DNA of 13,483 bases, from the NCBI GenBank assembly GCA_020829485.1, contig JAIVFU010000148.1, positions 1 to 13,483 on the forward strand, in the 5' to 3' direction. The notes beneath the pieces are model-generated. The model was given only the letters and a program-made list of their open reading frames with translations. It made no database searches and was not told where the DNA came from. The DNA comes from Nostoc sp. CHAB 5834 (GTDB lineage Bacteria > Cyanobacteriota > Cyanobacteriia > Cyanobacteriales > Nostocaceae). Position 1 is the stretch's first letter. Each line of letters begins with the position of its first letter. The position numbers and the translations under genes are program-made. Positions 1 to 7,348 of the stretch are shown piece by piece.

Positions 1-4
1 CTTC

Positions 5-57
5 GACATAGTAATTAATATATTTTGGCTATGCCAAAATATATTAATTACTATGTC
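5..57. repeat. Perfect 25-bp inverted repeat (long AT-rich hairpin)
   Basis: Positions 5-29 and 33-57 are exact reverse complements around a 3-nt centre (TAT). The arms are AT-rich and end in TTTTGGC / GCCAAAA at the loop. No T-run follows on either strand, so it is not a typical intrinsic terminator. It could be a miniature transposon end or a dispersed hairpin repeat. The window starts 4 bases upstream, so any flanking structure on the left is invisible. Confidence 0.85.
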
Positions 58-77
58 TCTCCACTCCCGCGCATTCA

Positions 78-106
78 TCCCACACTCCGTAAGTGTGAGT
101 GTGGGA
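78..106. repeat. Imperfect hairpin after the lipase gene
   Basis: TCCCACACT (78-86) pairs with AGTGTGGGA (98-106). An alternative inner pairing, CACACT (81-86) with AGTGTG (92-97), competes with it. It lies about 250 bases beyond the lipase stop and has no U-run, so a terminator role is only possible. Confidence 0.5.
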
Positions 107-194
107 CTTCTGCTGAAATTAGTTAAACTACTCACTACGACTTTCCCTCCCCCTGCTCCCAGCAAGAACTGCCTCTAAAACGATAGGATATTTA

Positions 195-212
195 TTATTT
201 GGGAGTCCCTTA
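195..212. repeat. Single arm of a dispersed repeat
   Basis: The 18 bases TTATTTGGGAGTCCCTTA match, with one difference, the right end of the inverted-repeat element found at 3448-3572 (TTATTTGGAAGTCCCTTA). No matching left arm is visible nearby, so this is probably a solo or truncated copy of the same repeat family. Confidence 0.6.
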
Positions 213-245
213 CAGGCGATCGCACCATTTGGATCGATATCCTTT

Positions 246-336
246 AGACATCTCCAAAAAAGAATTGTCTTGACGTAGCACTGCTACGTCAAGACAAGGG
301 TTATGGGTAACGCATATTTAATTTCTGGAGATATCT
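246..336. mobile_element. MITE-like element (~91 bp) just after the lipase stop
   Basis: The ends AGACATCTCC (246-255) and GGAGATATCT (327-336) are inverted repeats with one mismatch. The core is a near-perfect palindrome: TTGTCTTGACGTAGCA (265-280) against its reverse complement (282-297) around one central base. The flanking CTTT / TTTA could be traces of a target duplication but are too short to rely on. It carries no coding capacity. The compact hairpin core with terminal repeats resembles non-autonomous transposon derivatives common in Nostoc genomes. The right end is only 20 bases from the lipase stop codon. Confidence 0.6.
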
Positions 337-356
337 TTTAGGGAGACTTGCTATGA

Positions 357-1754
357 CTACATATTGTCAAGCTGACGCATAGCTAATCGGCGATAGTCAC
401 CCATGCGGTGATCGCCAACACTGTCAGACTCAAACTGTAAATTGACAGTACTTTTATAGTAGCCCTTCAAGCGATCGCACCAGGCTGCCCAATTCAACCA
501 GGAGAGTAGCATATTCTCACACAAATTACCATCAGAATCAAAATACAATTGCTTTCCGACATGACTAAACTTTAGGCTGGGAATCCGAGGAACCACATCA
601 TTATTGTTCACACATCGAAAGAAACGCTCTTTCATCCCCTTATCCAAAGATTGAGCAAAAATTTGATCGCCTACCCTGGGTTGCCCAAAGGTATAAATCC
701 CGGCTATTTCATATTCCGGCATCTGTTGATCAAGAGTTGCACCCGCCAAGGTCGCCAATGCTCCACCTAAGCTATGCCCCGTTATCCAGATGGGCTGGTT
801 ATTGGTACGTAAACTGTTGAGACGACCGATCGCATCCGGCCACAGAGACTCAAGGGATTGATAGAAGCCTGCATGAACTGTTCCTACTTTCCAGGCGGCT
901 TTGAGCAGTTTGATGTTGGTCATCCAATCCGTCAAATTTTCAGTCCCCCGGAAGGCAATAATAATTTTTTCATCATCACCAACCATCAGACCTTCGGTGT
1001 CAGTGTCGGGAAATTCCAGATAATGTTCATGACCATTGATCTGGAAACCCAGTTTTTCTAGTTTAGCCTTACTCTCATCTGGGGTGCTGTAAGCTGCTTC
1101 GGCAAAATAAGCCAAATAAGCTAAATTTCCCTTACTAAAGGTGCGAGTATTCGGCTCAAACACACTTTCTAGAAAAGTACCTTCGGAAGTGATTTTACTG
1201 TCTTCTTGTTCAACTTCCGATTGTAACTGCCACCACTCATTAGCATAGGGAGCCGTAGAAATATAACCATCGTAGCGAGTACATCGAGCCAGTCGTTGAT
1301 TTTTGTAGTGGAGGTTAGTCAGATAAACATCGTCTCCCTGGCGAATTTTGTTGTCACCAGTGCGATCGCGTTTGTTGATTTGCCAGCTCTGCTTTTTGGT
1401 GTGGAAATTATCGCTCCAATAGTAACAATCATGGCTATCTGCCCAAGAACCTAAGACGTTGTGCTGGTTCGGCAGCGATTCTGTGGATTTCAGCCGGATC
1501 GCTGCACCATCAGTTAGCTCACCAGTTGAATCTCCCAGAATCTGCAATTGTATATTTTTAGACTCGCCTAGCTTTTTATTCTTGTCTAGCTTTTTATTCT
1601 TGCCTAGCTTGGCCCAATGATACCGACTGGTTCTGCCCTTACTAAATTGAGTCACATAGTCGCCGTTCATGTGCTGTAAATAGATGATGTCGCCATAGTT
1701 GAGCACATCGCCAAGCTTCGTGGCAGTAGACTCGGATTGCAAATTAACTGTCAT
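357..1754 (-). CDS. Class-3 (alpha/beta-hydrolase) lipase with N-terminal beta-rich domain
   Basis: Predicted triacylglycerol/acyl-lipid hydrolase of the lipase class 3 family (Rhizomucor lipase-like). In the 465-residue form used here, the nucleophile elbow GHSLGG puts the catalytic Ser at 328. Asp386 lies in NNNDVVPRIP and His449 in GDHRMGDYRR, with spacings close to those of fungal class-3 lipases. Residues about 1-180 form a separate domain with repeated GD-(I/V)-YL and W-x-(I/L) patterns, suggestive of a beta-trefoil-like lipid- or sugar-binding module; I cannot name its family. A lysine-rich 6-residue repeat sits inside it. No signal peptide or membrane segment is seen. The start is uncertain. 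ATG at 1754 begins MTVNLQSE, echoing the MTVSEQ start of the gene upstream, but it has no clear Shine-Dalgarno. The frame stays open to a TTG at 1898 (513 residues; also an in-frame ATG at 1883). It is the last gene of a same-strand set with two lipoxygenases and could supply free fatty acids to them. Confidence 0.88.
   Translation of the reverse strand: MTVNLQSESTATKLGDVLNYGDIIYLQHMNGDYVTQFSKGRTSRYHWAKLGKNKKLDKNKKLGESKNIQLQILGDSTGELTDGAAIRLKSTESLPNQHNVLGSWADSHDCYYWSDNFHTKKQSWQINKRDRTGDNKIRQGDDVYLTNLHYKNQRLARCTRYDGYISTAPYANEWWQLQSEVEQEDSKITSEGTFLESVFEPNTRTFSKGNLAYLAYFAEAAYSTPDESKAKLEKLGFQINGHEHYLEFPDTDTEGLMVGDDEKIIIAFRGTENLTDWMTNIKLLKAAWKVGTVHAGFYQSLESLWPDAIGRLNSLRTNNQPIWITGHSLGGALATLAGATLDQQMPEYEIAGIYTFGQPRVGDQIFAQSLDKGMKERFFRCVNNNDVVPRIPSLKFSHVGKQLYFDSDGNLCENMLLSWLNWAAWCDRLKGYYKSTVNLQFESDSVGDHRMGDYRRLAMRQLDNM
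1568..1610. repeat. 18-bp tandem repeat inside the lipase gene
   Basis: The unit CTAGCTTTTTATTCTTG plus one variable base occurs at 1568-1585 and 1586-1603, followed by a partial third copy (to 1610). As 18 is a multiple of three, it encodes an in-frame hexapeptide repeat on the minus strand (KLGKNK-KLDKNK-KLGESK). It looks like a recent slippage expansion in a charged linker or loop of the N-terminal domain. Confidence 0.85.
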
Positions 1755-1950
1755 CTTGTGTACTATTTTGTCGAGAATGGGTTTTACTCTTGCGCGAGTA
1801 TAATTTGTGTTTTTTTTGAGCGTTGCATAAACGCGGGATGAATTGGCGGTTGTGAAAAATCGTTCCAAATTGAGCGAAATCATCCCATGATTCAGCAACG
1901 CCTTTTTTTGAACTCAATAAAAGCGAAATCAGTGTATTTTCAGAGTGATA

Positions 1951-3318
1951 CTAAATACTGATACTCATCAAAATTGTGTCGATCGCAATTCCTGGTTCGA
2001 TTTGTTCCCGATTTTCCCAGAGTGCTTCTTTGAGCTTGTTAGCAACAGGCAAATCCACGCCCATAATCGGGTTATGGCGAACTGAGGTAAGATTCAAGGT
2101 CGTTGATAGCTGTCTGCCATTTCTAGCAGCCGTCATTGGGTCATTCTCCTTCCACATACCCAAGGTCGCATACTCAATGTCCCCGCCATCATCATACTGC
2201 TTGTGATTCACCCAAGAATGCTGGAAGGTGCTGATATAGATTACATAAACGCACATTTGGCGCAAGTCTTGCAGGGTTTTAATGTCTAATGTTCCCAACT
2301 CTGGTTTGAGAATGGAATGAGCAGCTAAATCTGTAGACATTGCTTCAATTTCAGACCAGTATTCTTGAATACCAGCTTGATTTTGATCAAAAAAGTCCTT
2401 CACATACTTATTGATGATTTGCCAGAAAGCGATCGCTGCACGGTCATAATGATTATTGGCGACATAATCGGGCAGTGTGTGCGATCGGGGACTCCAATTG
2501 CGATAGGTAAGGGTTTGCAATCCTTCTACCAGAATTTTTTGAGTATCCTGATAATTTAGGGCGGTTAATTGGGGAACAACACCTTCTTTAGTTTCTGAAC
2601 CGACTAATTCGCTTAAACCCTGCTGATTAATCGACAGCAAGCCCTCAAAATGCGGCTCTAACAATTCAATAATCGGGTTATTGACCACATTCCGGTAGTA
2701 GGCCATTGCATATTGATCGATGTTCAGGTGAGTACCACCTAAATGAGCTACGGTTTCGTGCAGCACAAACTCGGCAGAACGGAAAAGTTTTTTTGCCCAT
2801 TCCCAATTTTGATCGCGGGGAGTAAGATTCTGGATCTCCGTCTCTCCGTGTAGGATAAATTCAATCGAATGGACATGAAGTTGTTGTCCATCCAGACAGA
2901 AACGGGCTTCAATGAATTGGGGTAAAATCCCGTTTGGATCAACGCTCACGCCACTAAAATCGTAACGAATAACATACTGCCAGGGCTGATTTTCCACTCG
3001 CTTCAGCTTACCCGGACTGAAGCCATTCAAACGACGCTCTACAAAAAATTCATCACTAAATTTATCGGGACGTAGACGGGTAAGATTGGGTGTTAGGTAG
3101 GAGACAGTATTGATCTCAGTTCCCCCGCTTTTGAGGTTAGGGGCAGTCAGGATCTGACGGACTCCGCCTAGACCGTACAAGCTGGCCTTAAAGTTGTACT
3201 GCCACTTAAGGCTTGGTTGCACAGTGGGAGGAAGGGCTTTGGTGACATCAAAGGTGGGTATATTCGACGCATAGACGAATTTTTCTTGATTTGCCTTTCT
3301 TTGCTCAGAAACAGTCAT
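1951..3318 (-). CDS. Lipoxygenase, minimal form without PLAT domain
   Basis: Predicted non-haem iron lipoxygenase, which adds O2 to polyunsaturated fatty acids such as linoleic and linolenic acid to form hydroperoxides. The 455-residue protein has the iron-ligand set of the family: His187 and His192 (HETVAH), His367 and Asn371 (HSWVN) and the terminal Ile455 of the SISI tail typical of lipoxygenases. The W-x2-AK stretch before the first His pair and the THLNIDQYAMAYYRNV...P...LLEPHF segment after it also match the family. Plant and animal enzymes carry an N-terminal PLAT/C2 beta-barrel; this protein has no room for one, like the short catalytic domains known from cyanobacterial LOX fusions. 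The start at 3318 is chosen because AGAGG (3327-3331) lies 8 bases upstream; the frame extends to 3357 without such a site. It follows the LamG-lipoxygenase gene and precedes the lipase. It is strikingly similar to the C-terminal half of the upstream gene (a tandem duplication). Regio- and stereospecificity cannot be read from the sequence alone. Confidence 0.93.
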   Translation of the reverse strand: MTVSEQRKANQEKFVYASNIPTFDVTKALPPTVQPSLKWQYNFKASLYGLGGVRQILTAPNLKSGGTEINTVSYLTPNLTRLRPDKFSDEFFVERRLNGFSPGKLKRVENQPWQYVIRYDFSGVSVDPNGILPQFIEARFCLDGQQLHVHSIEFILHGETEIQNLTPRDQNWEWAKKLFRSAEFVLHETVAHLGGTHLNIDQYAMAYYRNVVNNPIIELLEPHFEGLLSINQQGLSELVGSETKEGVVPQLTALNYQDTQKILVEGLQTLTYRNWSPRSHTLPDYVANNHYDRAAIAFWQIINKYVKDFFDQNQAGIQEYWSEIEAMSTDLAAHSILKPELGTLDIKTLQDLRQMCVYVIYISTFQHSWVNHKQYDDGGDIEYATLGMWKENDPMTAARNGRQLSTTLNLTSVRHNPIMGVDLPVANKLKEALWENREQIEPGIAIDTILMSISI

Positions 3319-3326
3319 GTTTAATA

Positions 3327-3331
3327 CCTCT
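3327..3331 (-). promoter_or_regulatory. Ribosome binding site deciding the lipoxygenase start
   Basis: AGAGG on the minus strand, 8 bases before ATG 3318. It supports starting the protein at MTVSEQRK rather than at the upstream in-frame ATG at 3357, whose 13 extra residues would have to include this site. Confidence 0.7.
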
Positions 3332-3447
3332 AAAATCTGGATAGAAAATGGATTCAATGCTTCGACTGCGCTCAGTAAGAATGCGATCGCCTAAATAGGG
3401 TTTTTTCCCCCTATAATTCTTCTTAAAAAAGTGAGACTTTTTGAATT

Positions 3448-3572
3448 AGGGACTTCCAACAAATAAATTATCCAATCTTGTGGGGTGGGCATCTTGCCCG
3501 CCTTTGGCTGCGGGCGCTCATGTTGCCCACCCCACAATAAGTAGTTGAGTATTTTTTTATTTGGAAGTCCCT
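3448..3572. mobile_element. MITE-like nested inverted-repeat element between the two lipoxygenase genes
   Basis: The terminal repeats AGGGACTTCCAA (3448-3459) and TTGGAAGTCCCT (3561-3572) are perfect. Inside, TGTGGGGTGGGCA (3479-3491) pairs with TGCCCACCCCACA (3524-3536), and GCCCGC (3496-3501) pairs with GCGGGC (3510-3515). A transcript of either strand would fold into one long nested hairpin. It occupies about half of the 269-bp spacer between the genes and could attenuate or partly terminate read-through from the LamG-lipoxygenase gene into the second lipoxygenase. A one-arm relative lies at 195-212. No coding capacity. Confidence 0.7.
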
Positions 3573-3587
3573 TACATCAGAAGTCTG

Positions 3588-6365
3588 CTAAATGCTGATA
3601 CTCATCATCAGTTTCTCTAGGGGAAGTCCTGGTTCAATTTGAGCGCGTTGTTTCCAGATTGCATCCTTCAGTTCAGCAGGCCCCACATCCATAACTAAGT
3701 TGCAACGAACCGCCGTCAGGTTTTGCATGGACAATATCTGTTTAGCGTGTCTGGCCGCTAACAGGGGGTCAGTGTCTTTCCACGCACTCATGGTCACATA
3801 ATCAACGTCGCCAGCATCTTCAAATTGCTTGTTATTCACCCAGGAGTGGTAGAAAGAGCTGTTATAAATCACATAAACACACAAATCCTGGAGGTCTTGC
3901 ATGGTTTTGATATCCAGCGTTCCCAATTCTTTTTTCAGAATGCTGTTGGCGCTGAGGTCTTCAGACATCCCAACAATTTCTGACCAATAACTTTGAATGC
4001 TTGCACGGTTGTTGGCAAAGAAGCGACTTACATAGTTAGTAATGATGCGCCACATCGTGGAAGCACTGCGATCAAAGTGGTTGTTAGTAATGTAATCTGG
4101 CAGAAACTGCGATCGCGGATTCCCATTGCGATAAGTCATATTACTCAACTCCTGCCGAATCAGGACATACATATTGTCTACATCCACACAGGAAAGAAAA
4201 GTAACAGCCCCGTCTACATCTTTGCCGTCCTTGTCTTTGTAGCCCAGAATGGCAAATACACCCCGTGTATTCATATTCAGGACAATTTCCAGATGGGGTT
4301 CGAGTAATTTTTGAATGGGATTGTTGATGACGTTGCGATAAAACGCCATTGCATACTGATCAATATTCAGGTGGAGACGACCCAGGTGTATTCCCGTTTC
4401 GTGGTATAGAAATTCGGTACAACGGAACAGTTTTTTAGCCCATTCCCAATCTTGATCGCCGGGGCGTTGGGTTTGGACTTGGGTTTCGCCAAAAAGGGTA
4501 TATTCGATGGAGTGGGTGGTGAGTTGTTGCCCTTCTAAACAAAAGCGAGCTTCAATCAATTTGGGCAAAATGCCGTGGGGATCAATTTTTTGAATGCCAC
4601 CCATGTCATAACGGGTTACATATTCCCAAGGCTGGTTTTGCACTCGCTTGAGTTGACCGGGATTGAAGCCATTGAGACGGCGTTCTACAAAAAATTCATC
4701 ACTGTATTTGTCGAGACGCAGACGTGTCAGGTTTTCCGGCGCAGTCGCAATCTGTTTGGCTGGCAGTTTGGCGGGAATTTTCGTAGGGTCGCCGCCATTT
4801 TCTATCAAGACTTGCCGTACTAAGACATCCTTGGTTGCTCCTCCCAAACCATAGGCTGATTGATAGAAGTTAGCTAGCCAGCGTGCCGATGGGTGTACTT
4901 CAGATGGCAGTGGTTTAAAAGCGTCCAAGGCACGAATATCACCAATTTTGCCTGCATAGCTAAATTTATCTTTGCGGCTGAGAATGGCTATGGGCAACTT
5001 AGATTTGCTCCAAGTCGCGCCCGCAATCATGCCAAAGCTGTCAGAAAAACAAGAATCGTAGGCTATTTCCCCTGAACCCTTTTCCAGTAACCAATATCCA
5101 ACCAATCCTGGTTCAATGGACTCTAAACGACGAGACATATTGGTTTGGATTTCGGCAGGGGTGCGAGGGATGTTCCAGATGCGGAGTTCTGCCAGTTGAC
5201 CTGTAAAGTAGGAATTATCGACATGACGTTTGCCAATCAATAAGTCTGCGTCGGAGTTGTCGGCAATCGCCCCTTCGATTTTGGTTGTACCTTGAGACTG
5301 TCCATTAACAAACAGTTCGACCTGCTGGTTACTGACAACTACAGCCAGGTGATACCACTTCTCAAGGGCAATCTCTGTCTTGGTAGTTCCCCCGAAAACC
5401 TGATTGGGTTTATCCTTTGTGGAGTAGATAAACATCGGCAGTTTTGTACTTTCCTCAATCAAGAGGCTATAGAAAATAGCCCCCTTATCTAATGGAGGTT
5501 GACCTGGTTTGTCTGGTTCGGCTGGATTATATTGCTTCGTAAAAATCGCACCACCTTGGTAGGAGGCTAAATTGACCCAGGCTTCCAAAGTTAGTGTTTG
5601 AGTCAGATTGAGAAACCTCAGCCCTTTGTCAGAGCTTTGCCCCTTACCACAAGAAATATAGTCGTCTTTGCCATCAAAGTTGAGAACAGATTGTTGCTGA
5701 GTTTCTAATTTTACAGGGAGTTCTGCTTTTGTCCAAGTTGTTTCGTAGAGTTTGCCATTGTTGCTAGCAATAGTGCGATCGCTTACATCTCCATCTAAGG
5801 GAAGATAACCAACTAATCCTCGTTCACTACCTACTAGACGGCGATTCATCTGCTGTTCAATTTCTAATTGAGTCCGGGCTTGATTCCAGATCCTAAATTC
5901 CGCAACAGAGCCTTTCCAATAGTTAGTAGCATTGGCCGCAGAACCAATGACAAATTTTTGAATTCCGGCTAACGATCTCTTTTGTCCACTGCCTTGATGC
6001 CAAACTTTGCCATTCTGATAAATGTACATTTGCTCGGTGACAGCATCTTTGACAAAAGCCCAATGAGTCCAGACATTGTAATCACTGAGTTGCACTGGTT
6101 TTTCAATGCGATCGTACCCATTCTGATTACCCGCATCCCAAAAAATCCGGGTATCTACGTTGTGTTTCCAAGGCAGATGAATATTCAAAACGCGGGCATT
6201 TTGAGCGTTATAAGCCTCTAAAATGCTGGTTTGTTGTATGAGACTATTTTCTCCTTTAGCCCAAAATTCGATGGTGATTGCCTTTTCAATAGAGGGGAAC
6301 CCTTTAGACAATTCAACACGATCATTCACACCATCAAAAGTGAGAACAAAGTTTTGTTCAGACAT
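3588..6365 (-). CDS. LamG-LamG-lipoxygenase fusion protein
   Basis: A 925-residue protein. Residues about 1-220 and 221-460 are two successive LamG/concanavalin A-like beta-sandwich domains. Each starts with an (V)LxFDG-x-(N/D)D motif and has a W-x-H-(W/L)A(F/V)V strand, a (Y/F)-x-NG turn, a (W/F)-x-G-x-(V/L)AE(F/L)RIWN signature and a closing GLVGY strand. Such domains bind glycans or other surface ligands, often with calcium. Residues about 465-925 are a full lipoxygenase catalytic domain with iron ligands His655, His660 (HETGIH), His840, Asn844 (HSWVN) and terminal Ile925 (SISI). The fusion therefore puts two LamG modules where plant and animal lipoxygenases have a PLAT barrel. AAGGA at 6374-6378 lies 8 bases before the ATG. 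No signal peptide or membrane helix is seen, so a cytoplasmic or membrane-surface role is likely. It is the first gene of the minus-strand set. The lipoxygenase call is firm; the role of the LamG modules (membrane glycolipid or polysaccharide docking) is inference. Confidence 0.93.
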   Translation of the reverse strand: MSEQNFVLTFDGVNDRVELSKGFPSIEKAITIEFWAKGENSLIQQTSILEAYNAQNARVLNIHLPWKHNVDTRIFWDAGNQNGYDRIEKPVQLSDYNVWTHWAFVKDAVTEQMYIYQNGKVWHQGSGQKRSLAGIQKFVIGSAANATNYWKGSVAEFRIWNQARTQLEIEQQMNRRLVGSERGLVGYLPLDGDVSDRTIASNNGKLYETTWTKAELPVKLETQQQSVLNFDGKDDYISCGKGQSSDKGLRFLNLTQTLTLEAWVNLASYQGGAIFTKQYNPAEPDKPGQPPLDKGAIFYSLLIEESTKLPMFIYSTKDKPNQVFGGTTKTEIALEKWYHLAVVVSNQQVELFVNGQSQGTTKIEGAIADNSDADLLIGKRHVDNSYFTGQLAELRIWNIPRTPAEIQTNMSRRLESIEPGLVGYWLLEKGSGEIAYDSCFSDSFGMIAGATWSKSKLPIAILSRKDKFSYAGKIGDIRALDAFKPLPSEVHPSARWLANFYQSAYGLGGATKDVLVRQVLIENGGDPTKIPAKLPAKQIATAPENLTRLRLDKYSDEFFVERRLNGFNPGQLKRVQNQPWEYVTRYDMGGIQKIDPHGILPKLIEARFCLEGQQLTTHSIEYTLFGETQVQTQRPGDQDWEWAKKLFRCTEFLYHETGIHLGRLHLNIDQYAMAFYRNVINNPIQKLLEPHLEIVLNMNTRGVFAILGYKDKDGKDVDGAVTFLSCVDVDNMYVLIRQELSNMTYRNGNPRSQFLPDYITNNHFDRSASTMWRIITNYVSRFFANNRASIQSYWSEIVGMSEDLSANSILKKELGTLDIKTMQDLQDLCVYVIYNSSFYHSWVNNKQFEDAGDVDYVTMSAWKDTDPLLAARHAKQILSMQNLTAVRCNLVMDVGPAELKDAIWKQRAQIEPGLPLEKLMMSISI

Positions 6366-6864
6366 GAATTATTTCCTTTCTAAATGCCTAGTTTAGCGCT
6401 GCGAAGAATCAATTTTAGACAATTGTCAAAGGAGTTTAGGAATAGCAAAACTAAACCCCAAGCCAATATCTCTACTTCCAAAATTGGAGCTATATTTGAT
6501 ACTAAATTACACTTCAAAAGTTATGTACGTTGCTTAATTAAAGCTAGTTTTTAGCATAACCAACATAAATCAAGTAACTTGCTTAAGGCTTCCGTGTTTT
6601 TACTGGAAAATAAGTAATTGCACATTTACTTTATAATTTAACTTTAAACAAAAAAGAAGTTTTAGCGTAAATTATTTCCGAATCAAGAATTTAAGTGTCA
6701 AAAATTATACTATTTATGTTTCAACCTGATTTAAACGCCTAAAGCCTAAGAATATTTACGTAGCTTTTTGTTTATTAGGTGTTTATTTGGACTGCTTTGT
6801 GACCACATGATGCTTACTTCGCTGCGTTTGAGTCTGATCTTAAACTTGACCTCACTTTTAAAAG
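6366..6864. other. Gene-free upstream region of the lipoxygenase set
   Basis: About 500 AT-rich bases with stop codons in all frames and no convincing gene. It must hold the promoter for the minus-strand LamG-lipoxygenase gene. A minus-strand TATAAT (plus-strand ATTATA at 6704-6709) is present, but I see no matching -35 box, so I do not call a promoter. Confidence 0.5.
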
Positions 6865-7111
6865 GCTACGGTGTACACACAAGTAGAATTACCCCCCTTA
6901 TACCGTTTTTTTGTGAAACTGCATATATTTACCCCCCCGGCTATGCCGTCCCCCGTTGTGAAGGGGAGAATGATTATATGCATCTTCATACAGAATTGGT
7001 ATTAATCCCCTAAATAAGAAATCCAGTTCCCTCCCCAATATATTGGGGAGGGTTAGGGTGGGGTAAAACCCTGGTTAATCAGCTATTTCAGACTTGTGTG
7101 TACACCGTAGC
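6865..7111. mobile_element. Non-autonomous element with 20-bp perfect terminal inverted repeats
   Basis: GCTACGGTGTACACACAAGT (6865-6884) and its exact reverse complement (7092-7111) bound a 247-bp segment. Inside are a perfect 24-bp palindrome (7029-7052, CCCTCCCCAATA and its complement) and an imperfect long hairpin around TGCATATA (about 6918) and TATATGCA (about 6975). The one frame that crosses it has no recognisable product. No clear target duplication flanks the ends. It is likely a MITE or composite of dispersed repeats. Confidence 0.7.
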
Positions 7112-7154
7112 TTCTAACTGACTTTTCACGGCATCTGGAAAACCTCTCTCTAAA

Positions 7155-7212
7155 TCTCTCTCCTAAAAGGAGAGAGACTTTGAATTTCCCCCTTCCCGCA
7201 TCGGGAAGGGGG
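7155..7212. repeat. Two adjacent strong hairpins with a partial direct repeat
   Basis: TCTCTCTCCT (7155-7164) pairs with AGGAGAGAGA (7168-7177) across AAA. CCCCCTTCCCG (7188-7198) pairs with CGGGAAGGGGG (7202-7212) across CAT. A stretch of about 25 bases around the first hairpin (CTAAAAGGAGAGAGACTTTGAAT) recurs nearly unchanged at about 7259-7281, so part of the unit is duplicated. These are typical dispersed intergenic hairpins. There is no nearby gene end for them to terminate. Confidence 0.7.
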
Positions 7213-7348
7213 TTAGGTTTTTCGTGGACTTTTCCACATAACCTGAATTGTCAGAGCTTCTAAAAGGAGAGAGGCTTTGAATCTTATCCCCAACACTAGT
7301 AGGGAAGGCGCTGTTCTTGTTAGGTCTGTATTACACTCAACAGAGAAG

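Noticed and set aside
858..1061. Plus-strand open frame of 67 codons
   Set aside because: It lies antisense to the lipase gene, whose product has a recognisable triad; no family pattern is visible in the plus-strand product. The same applies to other short plus-strand frames within 1951-6365.
3319..3357. Upstream ATG of the free-standing lipoxygenase (13 extra residues)
   Set aside because: The extension contains the AGAGG ribosome binding site placed correctly for ATG 3318, and its residues have no counterpart in the fused lipoxygenase.
6768..7013. 81-codon plus-strand frame in the gene-free region
   Set aside because: It runs across the left end of the inverted-repeat element at 6865 and through palindromes; its product resembles no protein and no ribosome binding site precedes it.
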